Source: Gimesia alba
GTDB taxonomy: Bacteria; Planctomycetota; Planctomycetia; Planctomycetales; Planctomycetaceae
Reading direction: 5' to 3'
Length of the DNA: 64,000 nucleotides
Assembly: GCF_007744675.1 (NCBI RefSeq)
Contig: NZ_CP036269.1
Coordinates: 5,373,546 to 5,437,545 of the forward strand
Shown here: positions 10,802 to 19,679 of the stretch, piece after piece
Layout of the letters: the number at the start of each line of letters is the position of its first letter
How positions within the stretch are numbered: position 1 is the stretch's first letter
The notes under the pieces: generated by a model
What the model was told of the DNA's origin: nothing
Databases searched by the model: none
Seen by the model: the letters and a program-made list of their open reading frames with translations, nothing else
Program-made: the position numbers and the translations under genes

Positions 10802-11688
10802 AATATAAAATCACACACACTACAAAATATGCCTATTCCCAGGCGGTGCCGGTCTGCCATAACCTGGTGCATCTGGCTCCGCGAGAATTGCCGCATCAAA
10901 AGTGCCATGAATTCAAGCTGCTGATTCATCCTGATCCCTTCAGTATTACGAACCGTAAAGATTACTTCGGTAACGATGTCTCATACTTTTCGATCGATCA
11001 ACCGCATCTGGGGCTGACCGTGACGGCGACGAGTCATGTTGTGGTTTCTCCCGTCCCCAAAATCTCAGAACATGAAACACCCGCGTGGGAGGCTGTCGTT
11101 ACTCAACTGGAAAAAGACCGATCCCCGGAAACACTCGACGCGTATCAGTTTGTTTTTAATTCTGCGGGTGTGAAGCTGTTTCCCGAGCTACTGGATTATG
11201 CGAAAGTTTCATTCGAGAAGGATCGCCCGATCTTAGCGGCGGTGACAGATCTGACAGCACGCATTCATCAAGATTTTAAATATGATCCGCGTGCGACAAC
11301 CGTGCATACCGAAATCAATGAAGTTTTTGAACAACGCCATGGTGTCTGCCAGGACTTTGCCCATTTTCAGATCGGCTGCCTGCGTTCACTGGGTCTGGCG
11401 GCACGATATGTGAGCGGCTATCTAAGAACGGAACCGCCACCGGGCAAACCGCGTCTTGTAGGAGCCGATGCCTCACACGCGTGGCTCTCGGTATACTGTG
11501 GCGAAAAAGCAGGCTGGATTGATCTCGACCCGACAAATAATGTCCCCGCCTCAACTGACCATGTTACAGTCGCCTGGGGGCGAGATTATTACGACGTCTG
11601 TCCGATCCAGGGAACGATTGTCGGAGGTGGCGAACATCGCATGAACGTTTCTGTAGACGTCGCTCCCGAAGAAGTTTCTCCCACATAA
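10798..11688 (+). CDS. Transglutaminase family protein
   Basis: A 296-residue protein with an N-terminal transglutaminase-N beta domain (KYKITHTTKYAYSQAVPVCHN) and a transglutaminase core with triad Cys184 (HGVCQDFAHF), His227 (SHAWLSV) and Asp244 (DLDPTNN). No signal peptide is present, so it is cytoplasmic. The ATG overlaps the stop of the ATP-grasp/alpha-E fusion, so the two are coupled. It is the second transglutaminase of the locus and lacks the DUF2126 extension of the first. Reaction and substrate are unknown. Confidence 0.95.
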   Translation: MKYKITHTTKYAYSQAVPVCHNLVHLAPRELPHQKCHEFKLLIHPDPFSITNRKDYFGNDVSYFSIDQPHLGLTVTATSHVVVSPVPKISEHETPAWEAVVTQLEKDRSPETLDAYQFVFNSAGVKLFPELLDYAKVSFEKDRPILAAVTDLTARIHQDFKYDPRATTVHTEINEVFEQRHGVCQDFAHFQIGCLRSLGLAARYVSGYLRTEPPPGKPRLVGADASHAWLSVYCGEKAGWIDLDPTNNVPASTDHVTVAWGRDYYDVCPIQGTIVGGGEHRMNVSVDVAPEEVSPT

Positions 11689-11723
11689 AAACGGGAGTCA
11701 TCCTGTTTGAACGCAGACTCCCG
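11687..11723 (-). terminator. Terminator for the minus-strand DUF1552 gene
   Basis: Stem CGGGAGTC (11692-11699) with GACTCCCG (11716-11723). Read on the minus strand it is followed by five T (11691-11687) that overlap the stop codon of the plus-strand transglutaminase gene. It lies between two convergent genes. Confidence 0.6.
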
Positions 11724-11748
11724 GGAGTGCATGCCGATGAGAGTTACT

Positions 11749-13065
11749 TTAAGCTTTGAGTCCTGTCAGTGCGGTATGTCCTGACCCAAACTGATCGGTC
11801 TCGATACCCAGCTGTTGCAACATGCTCACATACAAATTGCACAGGGGTGCGTTGTTGTCGCGGTTGAAGGCAAGATGCTGACCATGTCGAAAACCACCGC
11901 CGGCCAACAGAATCGGCAGGTTCGTATTGTCATGCGTATTCGCGTCCCCCATATTACTGCCATACAAGACCATCGTACTGTCCAGCAGCCGACCGAATTC
12001 GCCTTGCACGCTCGCAAGTGTTTGCAAAAACTGCTTTAACAGCTTCATCTGACGGCGATCCGCTTTTTCCAGTTGGGCCAAGTGGTCGGCACGCATGCCA
12101 TGATGGCTCAGCGGGTGGTAAGCAGTAGAACTTTTCTCGCCCCCCTTCAACTGAAAGACGGGCGTTGCAAAAGCATCCACCATTAATGTAACGATGCGCG
12201 TGGAATCCGATTGCAGCGCCAATGTCGCCATTGTCAGCATCTGTTCGAATTTTTCGAAAAGTAGAGCGCGGTCTACAATGTCTTTCGGTGGTTCCTGATC
12301 AGTTTTCGGCTTGGGACTTTGTTCCCACTCACCGGCAGTGACCAGTCTCTGTTCCAGTTCGCGAATCGATGTGAAATATTGATCGAGTCGCGCCCGATCA
12401 TTGCGTCCCAGATTCTTGCTGAATTTTTGTGTCGATTCTGAAACGGCATCCAGAATACTGCCACGCCGCTTGAGCTGATGCAGACGCTGTTTGACCTTTG
12501 CATCACTCCCCTGGATAAACATCTTTTGAAAGAGGCGGGACGGGCTGTCTTCCGCTGGTAACAAGACGCCGTCTCTGGTCCATGACAGGCTGCGGTTTGC
12601 TTTATCAATATTCACACCAAGATTCAGCGTACTGAAACGGGTCTGTCGCCCCAGATGCTCTGCGGCATATTGATCGAGCGAGACCGTATTGCGAAATCCA
12701 CTACTCGTGGGATGTTTGGCTCCGGTGAGGAAACAGTTTTCTGTCGAGTGCCCTCCTTCGCAGGCGGGATGAGACAAGCCGCTAAAGACAGTGAAATCCT
12801 GAGAATATTCCTTAAGTTCCTGCAGGTAGGGCGAGAGCTGGTAATTGGCGCCCGTGGTCTTCGGGAAAAATGGCTTCGGCAAGACTCCTAGATTATTAGA
12901 GATCAACAGCATTCGACCGGGTTGCGACTTTCCCGTGAGTGAGGCATCGATCTGTTTCGCACTGCACTCCAACAGCGGTAGAGCCAACGTGACTCCAGCG
13001 CCACGCAGAAAACGGCGGCGGGACATCATTTTTGCAGTCTTCGAGCAATTCGTTCTGGAAGTCAT
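11749..13065 (-). CDS. DUF1552 protein with Tat signal
   Basis: A 438-residue exported protein of the planctomycete DUF1552 family. The twin-arginine signal MMSRRRFLRGAGVTLALPLLE begins near residue 13. The hallmark HxxSHH motif (YHPLSHHG) lies near residue 318. It is downstream of, and almost certainly co-transcribed with, the DUF1592 gene 64 bp upstream; this pairing is standard in planctomycetes. A start at Met13 or Met14 would give a tidier Tat signal but has no ribosome site. Biochemical function is unproven; a periplasmic partner of the haem-containing DUF1592 protein is likely. Confidence 0.93.
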   Translation of the reverse strand: MTSRTNCSKTAKMMSRRRFLRGAGVTLALPLLECSAKQIDASLTGKSQPGRMLLISNNLGVLPKPFFPKTTGANYQLSPYLQELKEYSQDFTVFSGLSHPACEGGHSTENCFLTGAKHPTSSGFRNTVSLDQYAAEHLGRQTRFSTLNLGVNIDKANRSLSWTRDGVLLPAEDSPSRLFQKMFIQGSDAKVKQRLHQLKRRGSILDAVSESTQKFSKNLGRNDRARLDQYFTSIRELEQRLVTAGEWEQSPKPKTDQEPPKDIVDRALLFEKFEQMLTMATLALQSDSTRIVTLMVDAFATPVFQLKGGEKSSTAYHPLSHHGMRADHLAQLEKADRRQMKLLKQFLQTLASVQGEFGRLLDSTMVLYGSNMGDANTHDNTNLPILLAGGGFRHGQHLAFNRDNNAPLCNLYVSMLQQLGIETDQFGSGHTALTGLKA

Positions 13066-13129
13066 AATACTTTTCTTGTCGTTAAGAATGCTGCATCGAG
13101 TTTCAAGTATGCTTGTGGTTTCGAAAGCG

Positions 13130-15793
13130 TTATTCGGAATTTTGCGTCACATCTGATCGTAGATCACTGCCGAGGAAAATCGGGCTTTGAATCAGCGCCA
13201 GCAGGAGGTCACGCGTACGATATCCATTCGCGCTGCATTGATCGAGAATGGCTTCAATGGCTGGTCGATCCGAAAACCGGACTGGCGTGCCGGTTGCGTA
13301 GACTGTTAACTGTTGGATCAAATTTCGTGCAAGCTGTCGGGGATCGGCCATGAGAATCTGTTTGAGTTCCTGAATATCCCGAAATTTCCGTCCGTCTCTG
13401 AGCTGCCCACTGGCATCAATGGGTCCGGCTACACGATAAGCAAATGCATGCCCGGCACGATCGATGCCCGTTACTTTTTCACCACTGCCTAAGCTACGAT
13501 AGCGCTGACGCCAGGCCCCCATAATATCGAAATTCTCCAGTGCGAATCCAACCGGATCGAAACGGGCATGACAGGCGGCACAAACCGGGTCTTTTGTATG
13601 TCGGGCCAACTGTTCGCGAATCGTGGAAGCTCCGCGGATATCAGGTTCAACAGCGGGAACTGAGGCGGGCGGTGGTGGAGGCGGGTCACCCATGATGCGT
13701 TCCATAATCCAGGCACCACGTAACACCGGTGACGTCGTAGTCCCGTTGGCCGTGACTTTCATCATCGCTGCTTGTGTGAGCAGACCACCGTAAGGGCTTG
13801 AGGCTGGCAAAGAGATCCGTCTTAATTTTGATCCGCTGATCGGTTCCAGATCGTAGTGACGCGCAAGTCGATCATTGATGAAAACATAATCTGAATTCAC
13901 GAGTGCTGTAACGGGCTGATTATTGCGAATCATGTCTTTAAAAAACGTACGCGTTTCCGCTGCCATCGATTCAATCAGATAATCATCAAAGCGGTACTCC
14001 GGATAAAGTCGCACATCGGGCTCATCGCGGCGGATCTCTTTTAAAGACAACCAGTAATCCGTAAAATTCGTCACAAAGTTTTCATTGGTAACGGAATTGA
14101 GCAATCGCTGAGTTTCTTTCTGCAAGATACCCGGATCCAATAGCTCTCCTTGTACGGCATGTGCCATCAATTTGGCATCCGGACGCGTATTTCCCAGAAA
14201 ATGCGACAACCGTGAAGCGATGGCATAATGTCTGTCGAGAGACTCTGACTGAGGTTCCGGGAGATATAAAAACGGTCCGGAGCACAGAAACGCGCTATAT
14301 CCTGTCAGAAGCGCTTCGGCCAGAGGCGCTCCCTGGTTGAGTTCACTTAATACAAGTCGCTCATATATTTTGATAACATCCTCAGGCGTCGGCTGACGCT
14401 GTGCAAGATGAACGAAACGCTTGAGGAGTCGAACCGCATCCTGTTTCGGATGAGTGGAAACCAGTTCAACAGCCAATGAACCTTGACTTGCCTTCCGAAT
14501 CGGAAGGTTGTCAAAAAGTTGTTTGTGCGAAGGGGGAGGCCATTCTTCCGAGTCAATGGGACCGGTCACTTCCAGCCATTGAAACGCGATTCCCGGATGC
14601 CCCCCTTCTGGCATTGGTGGAAAGTCATAATACAGAGGTGCATTCGGCGGATTGATGGCACGGGGAACGGGCAGCCCGAGCAGACTGTACTCGAACGTTT
14701 CATTCTGTTTGAGCCTAATGGTCGTTTCGTATTCAGCAACCTGTGGTTGAATATCTAGAATGTCGCGAGTGGCACGGACATCACCTGAAACATCGGCACC
14801 GGATCGCTTGCGTGCCCGAAAATTCATGGAAATGGAATTTCGGGCCGGCCTGAGACTGAAATCGGGTAATTGCCGAACCGCACGAGCGGAAAAACGGAGG
14901 TGGTACGTACCTGGTTCGACCGCTTTGAATACATCCGGATATCCATAATAAGGCCAGGAAGCCGACCGAAAGATAGCCAGTTCCATTTCCGGGTCGTGTT
15001 TATTTTCTTTACGGATGCGTGCCAGATCAGCACCGGTCAATGGAACCATTTGCGAATGCTTCGCGTAAAACATCGCCTCACGTTCGCCGAATGTCTGCGC
15101 AGTCAGAAACATGCGTGTGGCAGGCAACCGATGGTGTTCCGGTTCCCGTGGCTTGAGCCCTGAAACAACCGCCTGACGCAGTGCCGCTTCCGTAGCATTA
15201 AGATATGCTTCCATCTGAATGCGGGAGATATCGAGGACCTCAGCGACTTTATTACAATGGTGCTGCTCCCGATCCGCGGGCAGCATGTCTTTGATATCAA
15301 GATGCGGCAACTTAAGCAGGTCGCGCAGGTTTTGTTCAAATTCATGACGTGTCAGCCGTCGTATAGGGCCCCGTCCTGCTGCGCGGACATCCTGTATGTC
15401 TGCTTTAAGGATTGCCTTTGAGAGTTGATTCACCAGAGCCTGGCGTTCTACTGGCGGGAGTTCACTCGCCTCGGGGGGCATTTCTCCTGCAGCAACACGA
15501 TCATGGATCTGTACCCAGCGGCGACGTAGGTGAGGGTTTTCCAGCTTCCAGTCAACCCGTTCCAGATTGAGTCCGCCTTCCGTCGTCTCGTCATTGTGAC
15601 AGTCAACGCAAGACTTCAGGATCAGCTGATGAACAACTTCACCCGACGTTGGACTGACAGTGTCTGCTGCAAATCCACTCGGGGAAAATACGATCAGTGT
15701 GATGCCCAACCAGATGACAATTCTCCCGATTTGATTGAATTGCAACGCTTGCTGAAGAGACACGCGAATGATCATCATTGTAATGGCTTTCAT
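13130..15793 (-). CDS. DUF1592 family cytochrome-like protein
   Basis: An 887-residue periplasmic multidomain protein of the DUF1587/1592/1588/1585 planctomycete family. After a hydrophobic signal segment comes a first haem c motif (CVDCH within SCVDCHNDETTEGGLNL). A second CxxCH (VCAACHARFDPVGFALENF) lies toward the C-terminus. Domain order is cytochrome c-like, DUF1587, a carbohydrate-binding-like beta region, DUF1595, DUF1592, DUF1588, DUF1585. An in-frame start at 15889 would overlap the GntR gene; the start chosen (15793) has AGG just upstream and precedes the signal peptide. Likely an electron-transfer component acting with the DUF1552 product. Confidence 0.92.
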   Translation of the reverse strand: MKAITMMIIRVSLQQALQFNQIGRIVIWLGITLIVFSPSGFAADTVSPTSGEVVHQLILKSCVDCHNDETTEGGLNLERVDWKLENPHLRRRWVQIHDRVAAGEMPPEASELPPVERQALVNQLSKAILKADIQDVRAAGRGPIRRLTRHEFEQNLRDLLKLPHLDIKDMLPADREQHHCNKVAEVLDISRIQMEAYLNATEAALRQAVVSGLKPREPEHHRLPATRMFLTAQTFGEREAMFYAKHSQMVPLTGADLARIRKENKHDPEMELAIFRSASWPYYGYPDVFKAVEPGTYHLRFSARAVRQLPDFSLRPARNSISMNFRARKRSGADVSGDVRATRDILDIQPQVAEYETTIRLKQNETFEYSLLGLPVPRAINPPNAPLYYDFPPMPEGGHPGIAFQWLEVTGPIDSEEWPPPSHKQLFDNLPIRKASQGSLAVELVSTHPKQDAVRLLKRFVHLAQRQPTPEDVIKIYERLVLSELNQGAPLAEALLTGYSAFLCSGPFLYLPEPQSESLDRHYAIASRLSHFLGNTRPDAKLMAHAVQGELLDPGILQKETQRLLNSVTNENFVTNFTDYWLSLKEIRRDEPDVRLYPEYRFDDYLIESMAAETRTFFKDMIRNNQPVTALVNSDYVFINDRLARHYDLEPISGSKLRRISLPASSPYGGLLTQAAMMKVTANGTTTSPVLRGAWIMERIMGDPPPPPPASVPAVEPDIRGASTIREQLARHTKDPVCAACHARFDPVGFALENFDIMGAWRQRYRSLGSGEKVTGIDRAGHAFAYRVAGPIDASGQLRDGRKFRDIQELKQILMADPRQLARNLIQQLTVYATGTPVRFSDRPAIEAILDQCSANGYRTRDLLLALIQSPIFLGSDLRSDVTQNSE

Positions 15794-15839
15794 AAGACCT
15801 GGAATAACTCTCTCCGAGTTTGAATTGGTTCGAAGCTTC

Positions 15840-16535
15840 TTATGCCTCAGGAAGTCCGTGTAGAAACACGCCTTCAATGGCACGTTCACAGGTTGCTTTT
15901 AGATGACGTGACATGGCCTCGCCTGCCGCATCTTTATCCCGGCGAATGATTGCTTCCAGGACATCAATGTGTTCCGAATGAATTTGGTCCAGAAAGGGCT
16001 CCCAGTCATTCACCAGAACTCGAATGATATGCATCAGGCGATCATAGCGATCCAATTCTGCTTTCAACCGTGTATTCCCGGCTGCATTCGCAATGGCGAT
16101 GTGCGTTCTTTTATCCAAATCGGAACAGCGAACGCCCCAGTTTTCATCGCGGCTTGCCTGTTGTAATGCTTTTGTGTCTTTCAGGAGTTGTTCAATCTCG
16201 TGCAAATCAATGCAATCACAGGCGCAGCGTACGGCTTCCACTTCCAGGATTCGACGGACGTGATAGATTTCTCGAATCTCGGGAATCCCAAACGGCGCAA
16301 CCACGGCACCGCGGTTCGGAATCAATTCGACCACGCCAATCCCCGTTAATTCAACGATGGCTTCCCGGACTGGCGTACTACTCACTCCATATTGTTTTGC
16401 CAGATGCTGCACTTTCAAACGCGTTCCCGCCTGATACTCCCCTGTAAAAATGGAGAGCAGAATCTGACTGAAGATATCGAATCGAAGTGAGCCTACATTT
16501 AACCGATGCGCGGTGAGTGATGCCGGCGGATTCAT
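15840..16535 (-). CDS. GntR family regulator, FCD subfamily
   Basis: A 231-residue transcription factor. The winged helix lies at residues 20-85 (AGTRLKVQHLAKQYGVSSTPVREAIVEL, with GVVELIPNRGAVVAPF as the wing) and an all-helical FCD ligand-binding domain follows. It is the first gene of a minus-strand series with DUF1592 and DUF1552. A perfect 12-bp palindrome at 16610-16621, 75 bp upstream, is repeated upstream of the divergent DUF1559 gene, which suggests autoregulation and control of that neighbour. The effector is unknown; FCD regulators commonly sense organic acids or sugar acids. Confidence 0.93.
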   Translation of the reverse strand: MNPPASLTAHRLNVGSLRFDIFSQILLSIFTGEYQAGTRLKVQHLAKQYGVSSTPVREAIVELTGIGVVELIPNRGAVVAPFGIPEIREIYHVRRILEVEAVRCACDCIDLHEIEQLLKDTKALQQASRDENWGVRCSDLDKRTHIAIANAAGNTRLKAELDRYDRLMHIIRVLVNDWEPFLDQIHSEHIDVLEAIIRRDKDAAGEAMSRHLKATCERAIEGVFLHGLPEA

Positions 16536-16609
16536 TGTTAAAACTCCTCAATTTGAGATGTCTGAGAAACGAAAGATGAGATTCATTTCAATTGGCCCTC
16601 CAATTACAC

Positions 16610-16621
16610 ATTATGCATAAT
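16610..16621. promoter_or_regulatory. Palindromic operator candidate upstream of GntR gene
   Basis: Perfect palindrome ATTATGCATAAT, 75 bp ahead of the gntR start. Length and symmetry suit a GntR dimer site. The link to this GntR protein is inferred from position and recurrence. Confidence 0.55.
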
Positions 16622-16837
16622 ACATCATTTTGACCACTCAACGCCAATGTAGATGGTCAGAGTAGAAAACCTAAAACCTGTGATTACCAAACCCTCCCTA
16701 CTTCTGTCGCTACTTAAACACCAATCCACCATATTTAATTACCGTATCCTTCTATATAACAGACATTTACATTCCTCGTTCGAAAGACGCACCCTGACAA
16801 GAATCATGAATTAAATCTCGCCTTATTGACATTAAAC

Positions 16838-16863
16838 ATTATGCATTATATATTATGCATAAT
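16838..16863. promoter_or_regulatory. Operator candidate pair upstream of second DUF1559 gene
   Basis: A second exact ATTATGCATAAT at 16852-16863, preceded by an imperfect copy (ATTATGCATTAT) at 16838-16849, giving a tandem site about 113 bp ahead of the DUF1559 start. It is the same word as at 16610, so both genes may answer to the GntR regulator. Confidence 0.55.
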
Positions 16864-16975
16864 AATTAGCAAGCTATCTCCCAGAACAGTGGCGTCAGAT
16901 GTTCAATCTGTCGACGGAATATTCTTTCTTTGCTGTCCTTTCAATTCATTAATTTCTTTCTTGAGGAGCGCTCAA

Positions 16976-17878
16976 ATGATGATCCGAACTCAAAAACGCG
17001 GATTTACTCTGATTGAATTACTGGTCGTGATCGCCATCATTGCCATTCTGATTGCGTTATTGCTACCCGCAGTACAACAAGCACGTGAAGCGGCTCGCAG
17101 ATCCAGTTGCAAAAACAACCTGAAGCAATTGGGTCTGGCGTTACACAATTACCATGATGCACACACGCGATTTCCCCCGGGAATGCTTTACCGGGTCAAA
17201 ATTCCCGGTACTTCAAGTACGAAGCGAACCCCCTTCTGCCTCTTCCTGTTGCCGTTCATTGATCAGGCCAACATTTACAACCTCTATAATCACAATGACA
17301 GTTGGCACCTGACCTCAAACGACCCGGCCCGCATCATTCCCATTCCAACGTGGCAATGTCCCAGCGACAGGGAAGCGATTTTTCCTTTCCAATTCTATAT
17401 GGCCGGTGAAAGTATTCGAGGAAACTATGGCCTGAACTGGGGCCGCAATACTTTTGCAAATCAGGGCGTTGCGTCTCCCTTCAATAATATTTTTGGTGCC
17501 AAGTTTCGTGATATTACAGACGGAACCAGTAATACACTGGCTATGATGGAAATGCTAAAACCTGCGACAACCGCCTGGGACCTGCGTGCCTGGATCTGGA
17601 ACGATGAGCCAGACGCGTATCCGTTAATGACGCGCGTCAGCCCCAACTCTTCCTCTCCCGATCTAGTTACCCGATGCGTTAACGAGGCTGGCCGGTTGCC
17701 ATGTGTTGCGGAAGCCACCCCCGGCAATCGCAGTGTTGCAGCGCGCAGCATGCACACCGGTGGCGTGCATACTCTGTTGTGTGATGGCTCGGTTCGATTT
17801 GTCTCAAATAATATCGACCTCACAACCTGGCAAAGCCTGAGCAGTATGGCCGGTGGCGAAGTGATCGGAGAATACTAA
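16976..17878 (+). CDS. DUF1559 protein with prepilin-type N-terminus (second copy)
   Basis: A 300-residue DUF1559 family pseudopilin-like protein. Prepilin cleavage is expected after Gly9 ([12 protein letters not shown]), followed by the [16 protein letters not shown] helix and the C-terminal GGVHTLLCDGSVRFVSNNID signature. The frame is open from 16826, but the start is set by AGGAG at 16964-16968, seven bases before the ATG. A small lipoprotein gene follows 60 bp downstream, and a GntR-type palindrome pair lies in the promoter region. The N-terminal third is very similar to the 251-1252 protein; the remainder differs. Confidence 0.95.
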   Translation: MMIRTQKRGFTLIELLVVIAIIAILIALLLPAVQQAREAARRSSCKNNLKQLGLALHNYHDAHTRFPPGMLYRVKIPGTSSTKRTPFCLFLLPFIDQANIYNLYNHNDSWHLTSNDPARIIPIPTWQCPSDREAIFPFQFYMAGESIRGNYGLNWGRNTFANQGVASPFNNIFGAKFRDITDGTSNTLAMMEMLKPATTAWDLRAWIWNDEPDAYPLMTRVSPNSSSPDLVTRCVNEAGRLPCVAEATPGNRSVAARSMHTGGVHTLLCDGSVRFVSNNIDLTTWQSLSSMAGGEVIGEY

Positions 17879-17938
17879 ACGAACCTGATAATGTACTGGC
17901 TCAATTCTATTTCATTTTCGCAGATGAGGAATGGTATC

Positions 17939-18364
17939 ATGATGCCCTATAAGCTGATTTACCTCTCGCTATTCGTCCTCTCGCCCCTTTCAACTGGTTG
18001 TGGATCGGGCGACCATGTTCAAGGACTGGAAATTAATGGTACTGTCAAACTGGAGGGAGAGATGCTCTCCTCTGGGGCAATTACCTTGATCCCGGTAGGA
18101 CCAGGTACATCAGTAGGAACTACGATTACAGACGGAAAGTATCTGATTGATTCCAGCGACGGAGCACTGGCAGGGGAATACCGGGTCGAAATTGATTCCA
18201 GCCAATCGACTGGAAAGAAAGTCCAGAGCAGCGTTGGTGATGCATTCGAAGAGGAGTTTCAGAATGTCATTCCGGAGAAATACAATCGAAAAAGCATCTT
18301 GAAAGTCATGGTCACGCAAGACGGAGATCATGTTCATGACTTTGAATTAACAAGCAAACCGTAG
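17939..18364 (+). CDS. Small lipoprotein following DUF1559 gene
   Basis: A 141-residue predicted lipoprotein. The signal ends in LSTGC (Cys about residue 21). The mature part (LEINGTVKLEGEMLSSGAITLIPVG, then ITDGKYLIDSSDGALAGEYRVEI) is the beta-sandwich pattern of carboxypeptidase-regulatory-like/transthyretin-like lipoproteins common in planctomycetes. AGGA at 17927-17930 points to the ATG at 17939 (the adjacent ATG at 17942 is equally possible) rather than to 17891. It is probably co-transcribed with the DUF1559 gene. The function is unknown. Confidence 0.82.
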   Translation: MMPYKLIYLSLFVLSPLSTGCGSGDHVQGLEINGTVKLEGEMLSSGAITLIPVGPGTSVGTTITDGKYLIDSSDGALAGEYRVEIDSSQSTGKKVQSSVGDAFEEEFQNVIPEKYNRKSILKVMVTQDGDHVHDFELTSKP

Positions 18365-18377
18365 TCCACTCGCGATG

Positions 18378-19262
18378 CTAAGCGGCATTCGACTGAGAGT
18401 CTGTGGCACGCTTTTCTGCCGTCTGCAACACGGGCCCCTGCTTAAGCTGTTCTGCTTTCTTTTTCATTCTTTTATGGCGTCCGAATCGATGTGCCAGATC
18501 CAGTGCCCAGGGAGCCAATCGTTTCACGTAATACAAGAGATAGGCGAACCACCCAACCAGACACAGTCCTTTATCCTGGTAGATGGCTTTGATCGTTTTT
18601 AGTGCGACGACTTCGGGTGTACTACAGAGCCAACGCGGAGGCACGGGTGTTTTTTTATCTGCGCGTCCACAGGGAGCCGTTTCAAATAATCTCGTCGTTA
18701 CAGGACCGGGGCAGATCGTCGAAACACCCAGTCCCTGCCGACTGTATTCCGCTCGCAGGGCTTCACTGAACCCGAGCAAACCGAATTTACTGACTTGATA
18801 GGCGCTGAACCGAGATCCGGAAACGAGCCCGCAGATGCTGGATACATTCACAATGTGAGCTTCGGGCCGATTGATTAGTGTAGGCAGTAGTTCGCGCGTC
18901 ATCTGAATCGGTGCGAGTAAATTAATCGCCAGCAACCAGTCCCACTGTGCGGCAGTCATCGTATGTGTGGGGCCGTAAAACGCGACACCAGCATTATTGA
19001 CTAAGATGTCAATATAACCCCACTCATCGAGTACAGCTTGCACTGCATTGGTGATCTGCTGCGGCTCAGACAAATCACAATACTGAGAGAAAACCTGAGA
19101 ACCCAGCAGAGATGCGGTTTCCACGGTATCAGCAAGCCCACTCTCATCAATGTCAAGCAGAAAGAGATCAACGCCTTCCGCCGCTAATTGAAGCGAGATT
19201 TCTCGGCCAATCCCAGCTGCAGCCCCCGTTACGAGTGCTCTTTTCCCACATAAACTCTGCAT
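18378..19262 (-). CDS. Short-chain dehydrogenase/reductase
   Basis: A 294-residue classical SDR oxidoreductase. It has the TGAAAGIG nucleotide-binding motif (residues 12-19), NNAG near residue 88 and the catalytic YxxxK (SAYQVSKFG) near residue 157, with the supporting Ser in NVSSICGL. A basic C-terminal extension (RFGRHKRMKKKAEQ) preceded by a hydrophobic stretch (LVGWFAYLLYYVKRLAPW) suggests membrane association. The substrate cannot be told from sequence. It converges on the lipoprotein gene with a 13-bp gap. Confidence 0.93.
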   Translation of the reverse strand: MQSLCGKRALVTGAAAGIGREISLQLAAEGVDLFLLDIDESGLADTVETASLLGSQVFSQYCDLSEPQQITNAVQAVLDEWGYIDILVNNAGVAFYGPTHTMTAAQWDWLLAINLLAPIQMTRELLPTLINRPEAHIVNVSSICGLVSGSRFSAYQVSKFGLLGFSEALRAEYSRQGLGVSTICPGPVTTRLFETAPCGRADKKTPVPPRWLCSTPEVVALKTIKAIYQDKGLCLVGWFAYLLYYVKRLAPWALDLAHRFGRHKRMKKKAEQLKQGPVLQTAEKRATDSQSNAA

Positions 19263-19367
19263 CGCTCACTCTGACTCCTCTGTCCAAATTCCATGCCCGA
19301 GCGAGGAGTGTATGAGATACGGCGAAAAGGGTAAAGAGTTTCTTCAGGGGTTCTGAGCAAACTGAGA

Positions 19368-19577
19368 TCACTCGTTCACGGTTGAATCATCACCGATGAC
19401 CTCGTGCAGCTGTTTTAGAACAAAATGAGGCTCCAGCCCCATTTGCTGACACACAAATTCAAGAGATTTTCCCTGGCAAGACTGATCAATTCCCAATGAT
19501 TCCAGAACGCCCTGAACTTGGGGATACTCCATGACCCACTCGACCACGCTGGATTCCAACCCAAGGTTTGTCATCAT
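19368..19577 (-). CDS. ScdA_N/DUF542-like small protein
   Basis: A 69-residue protein that appears to be a stand-alone DUF542 (ScdA N-terminal) domain. The pattern VVEWVMEYPQVQGVLESLGID followed by CQGKSLEFVCQQMGLEP matches the family, which normally has GIDFCCGGK; here it reads GIDQSCQGK, so one of the two Cys is lost. In di-iron repair proteins (ScdA/YtfE/RIC) this domain precedes a haemerythrin-like part that is absent here. AAAGGA ahead of the start supports translation. Possibly a metal- or redox-related accessory; function uncertain. Confidence 0.75.
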   Translation of the reverse strand: MMTNLGLESSVVEWVMEYPQVQGVLESLGIDQSCQGKSLEFVCQQMGLEPHFVLKQLHEVIGDDSTVNE

Positions 19578-19679
19578 TAACCATTCCTTTCAAGGACAAA
19601 GAAGATGTCTCGCCCCATCATAGCAGATCTCCCGTGGATTCAAATCCGATCACGGTTTTCGGGAAACATCAAGAATTGT

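Larger units (their letters stand above)
16536..16975. other. Divergent control region, GntR and DUF1559 genes
   Basis: A 440-bp AT-rich gap between divergent genes. It holds two copies of the palindrome ATTATGCATAAT (16610-16621 and 16852-16863) and a related imperfect copy at 16838-16849. Nothing else stands out, and no open frame here looks real. Confidence 0.6.
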
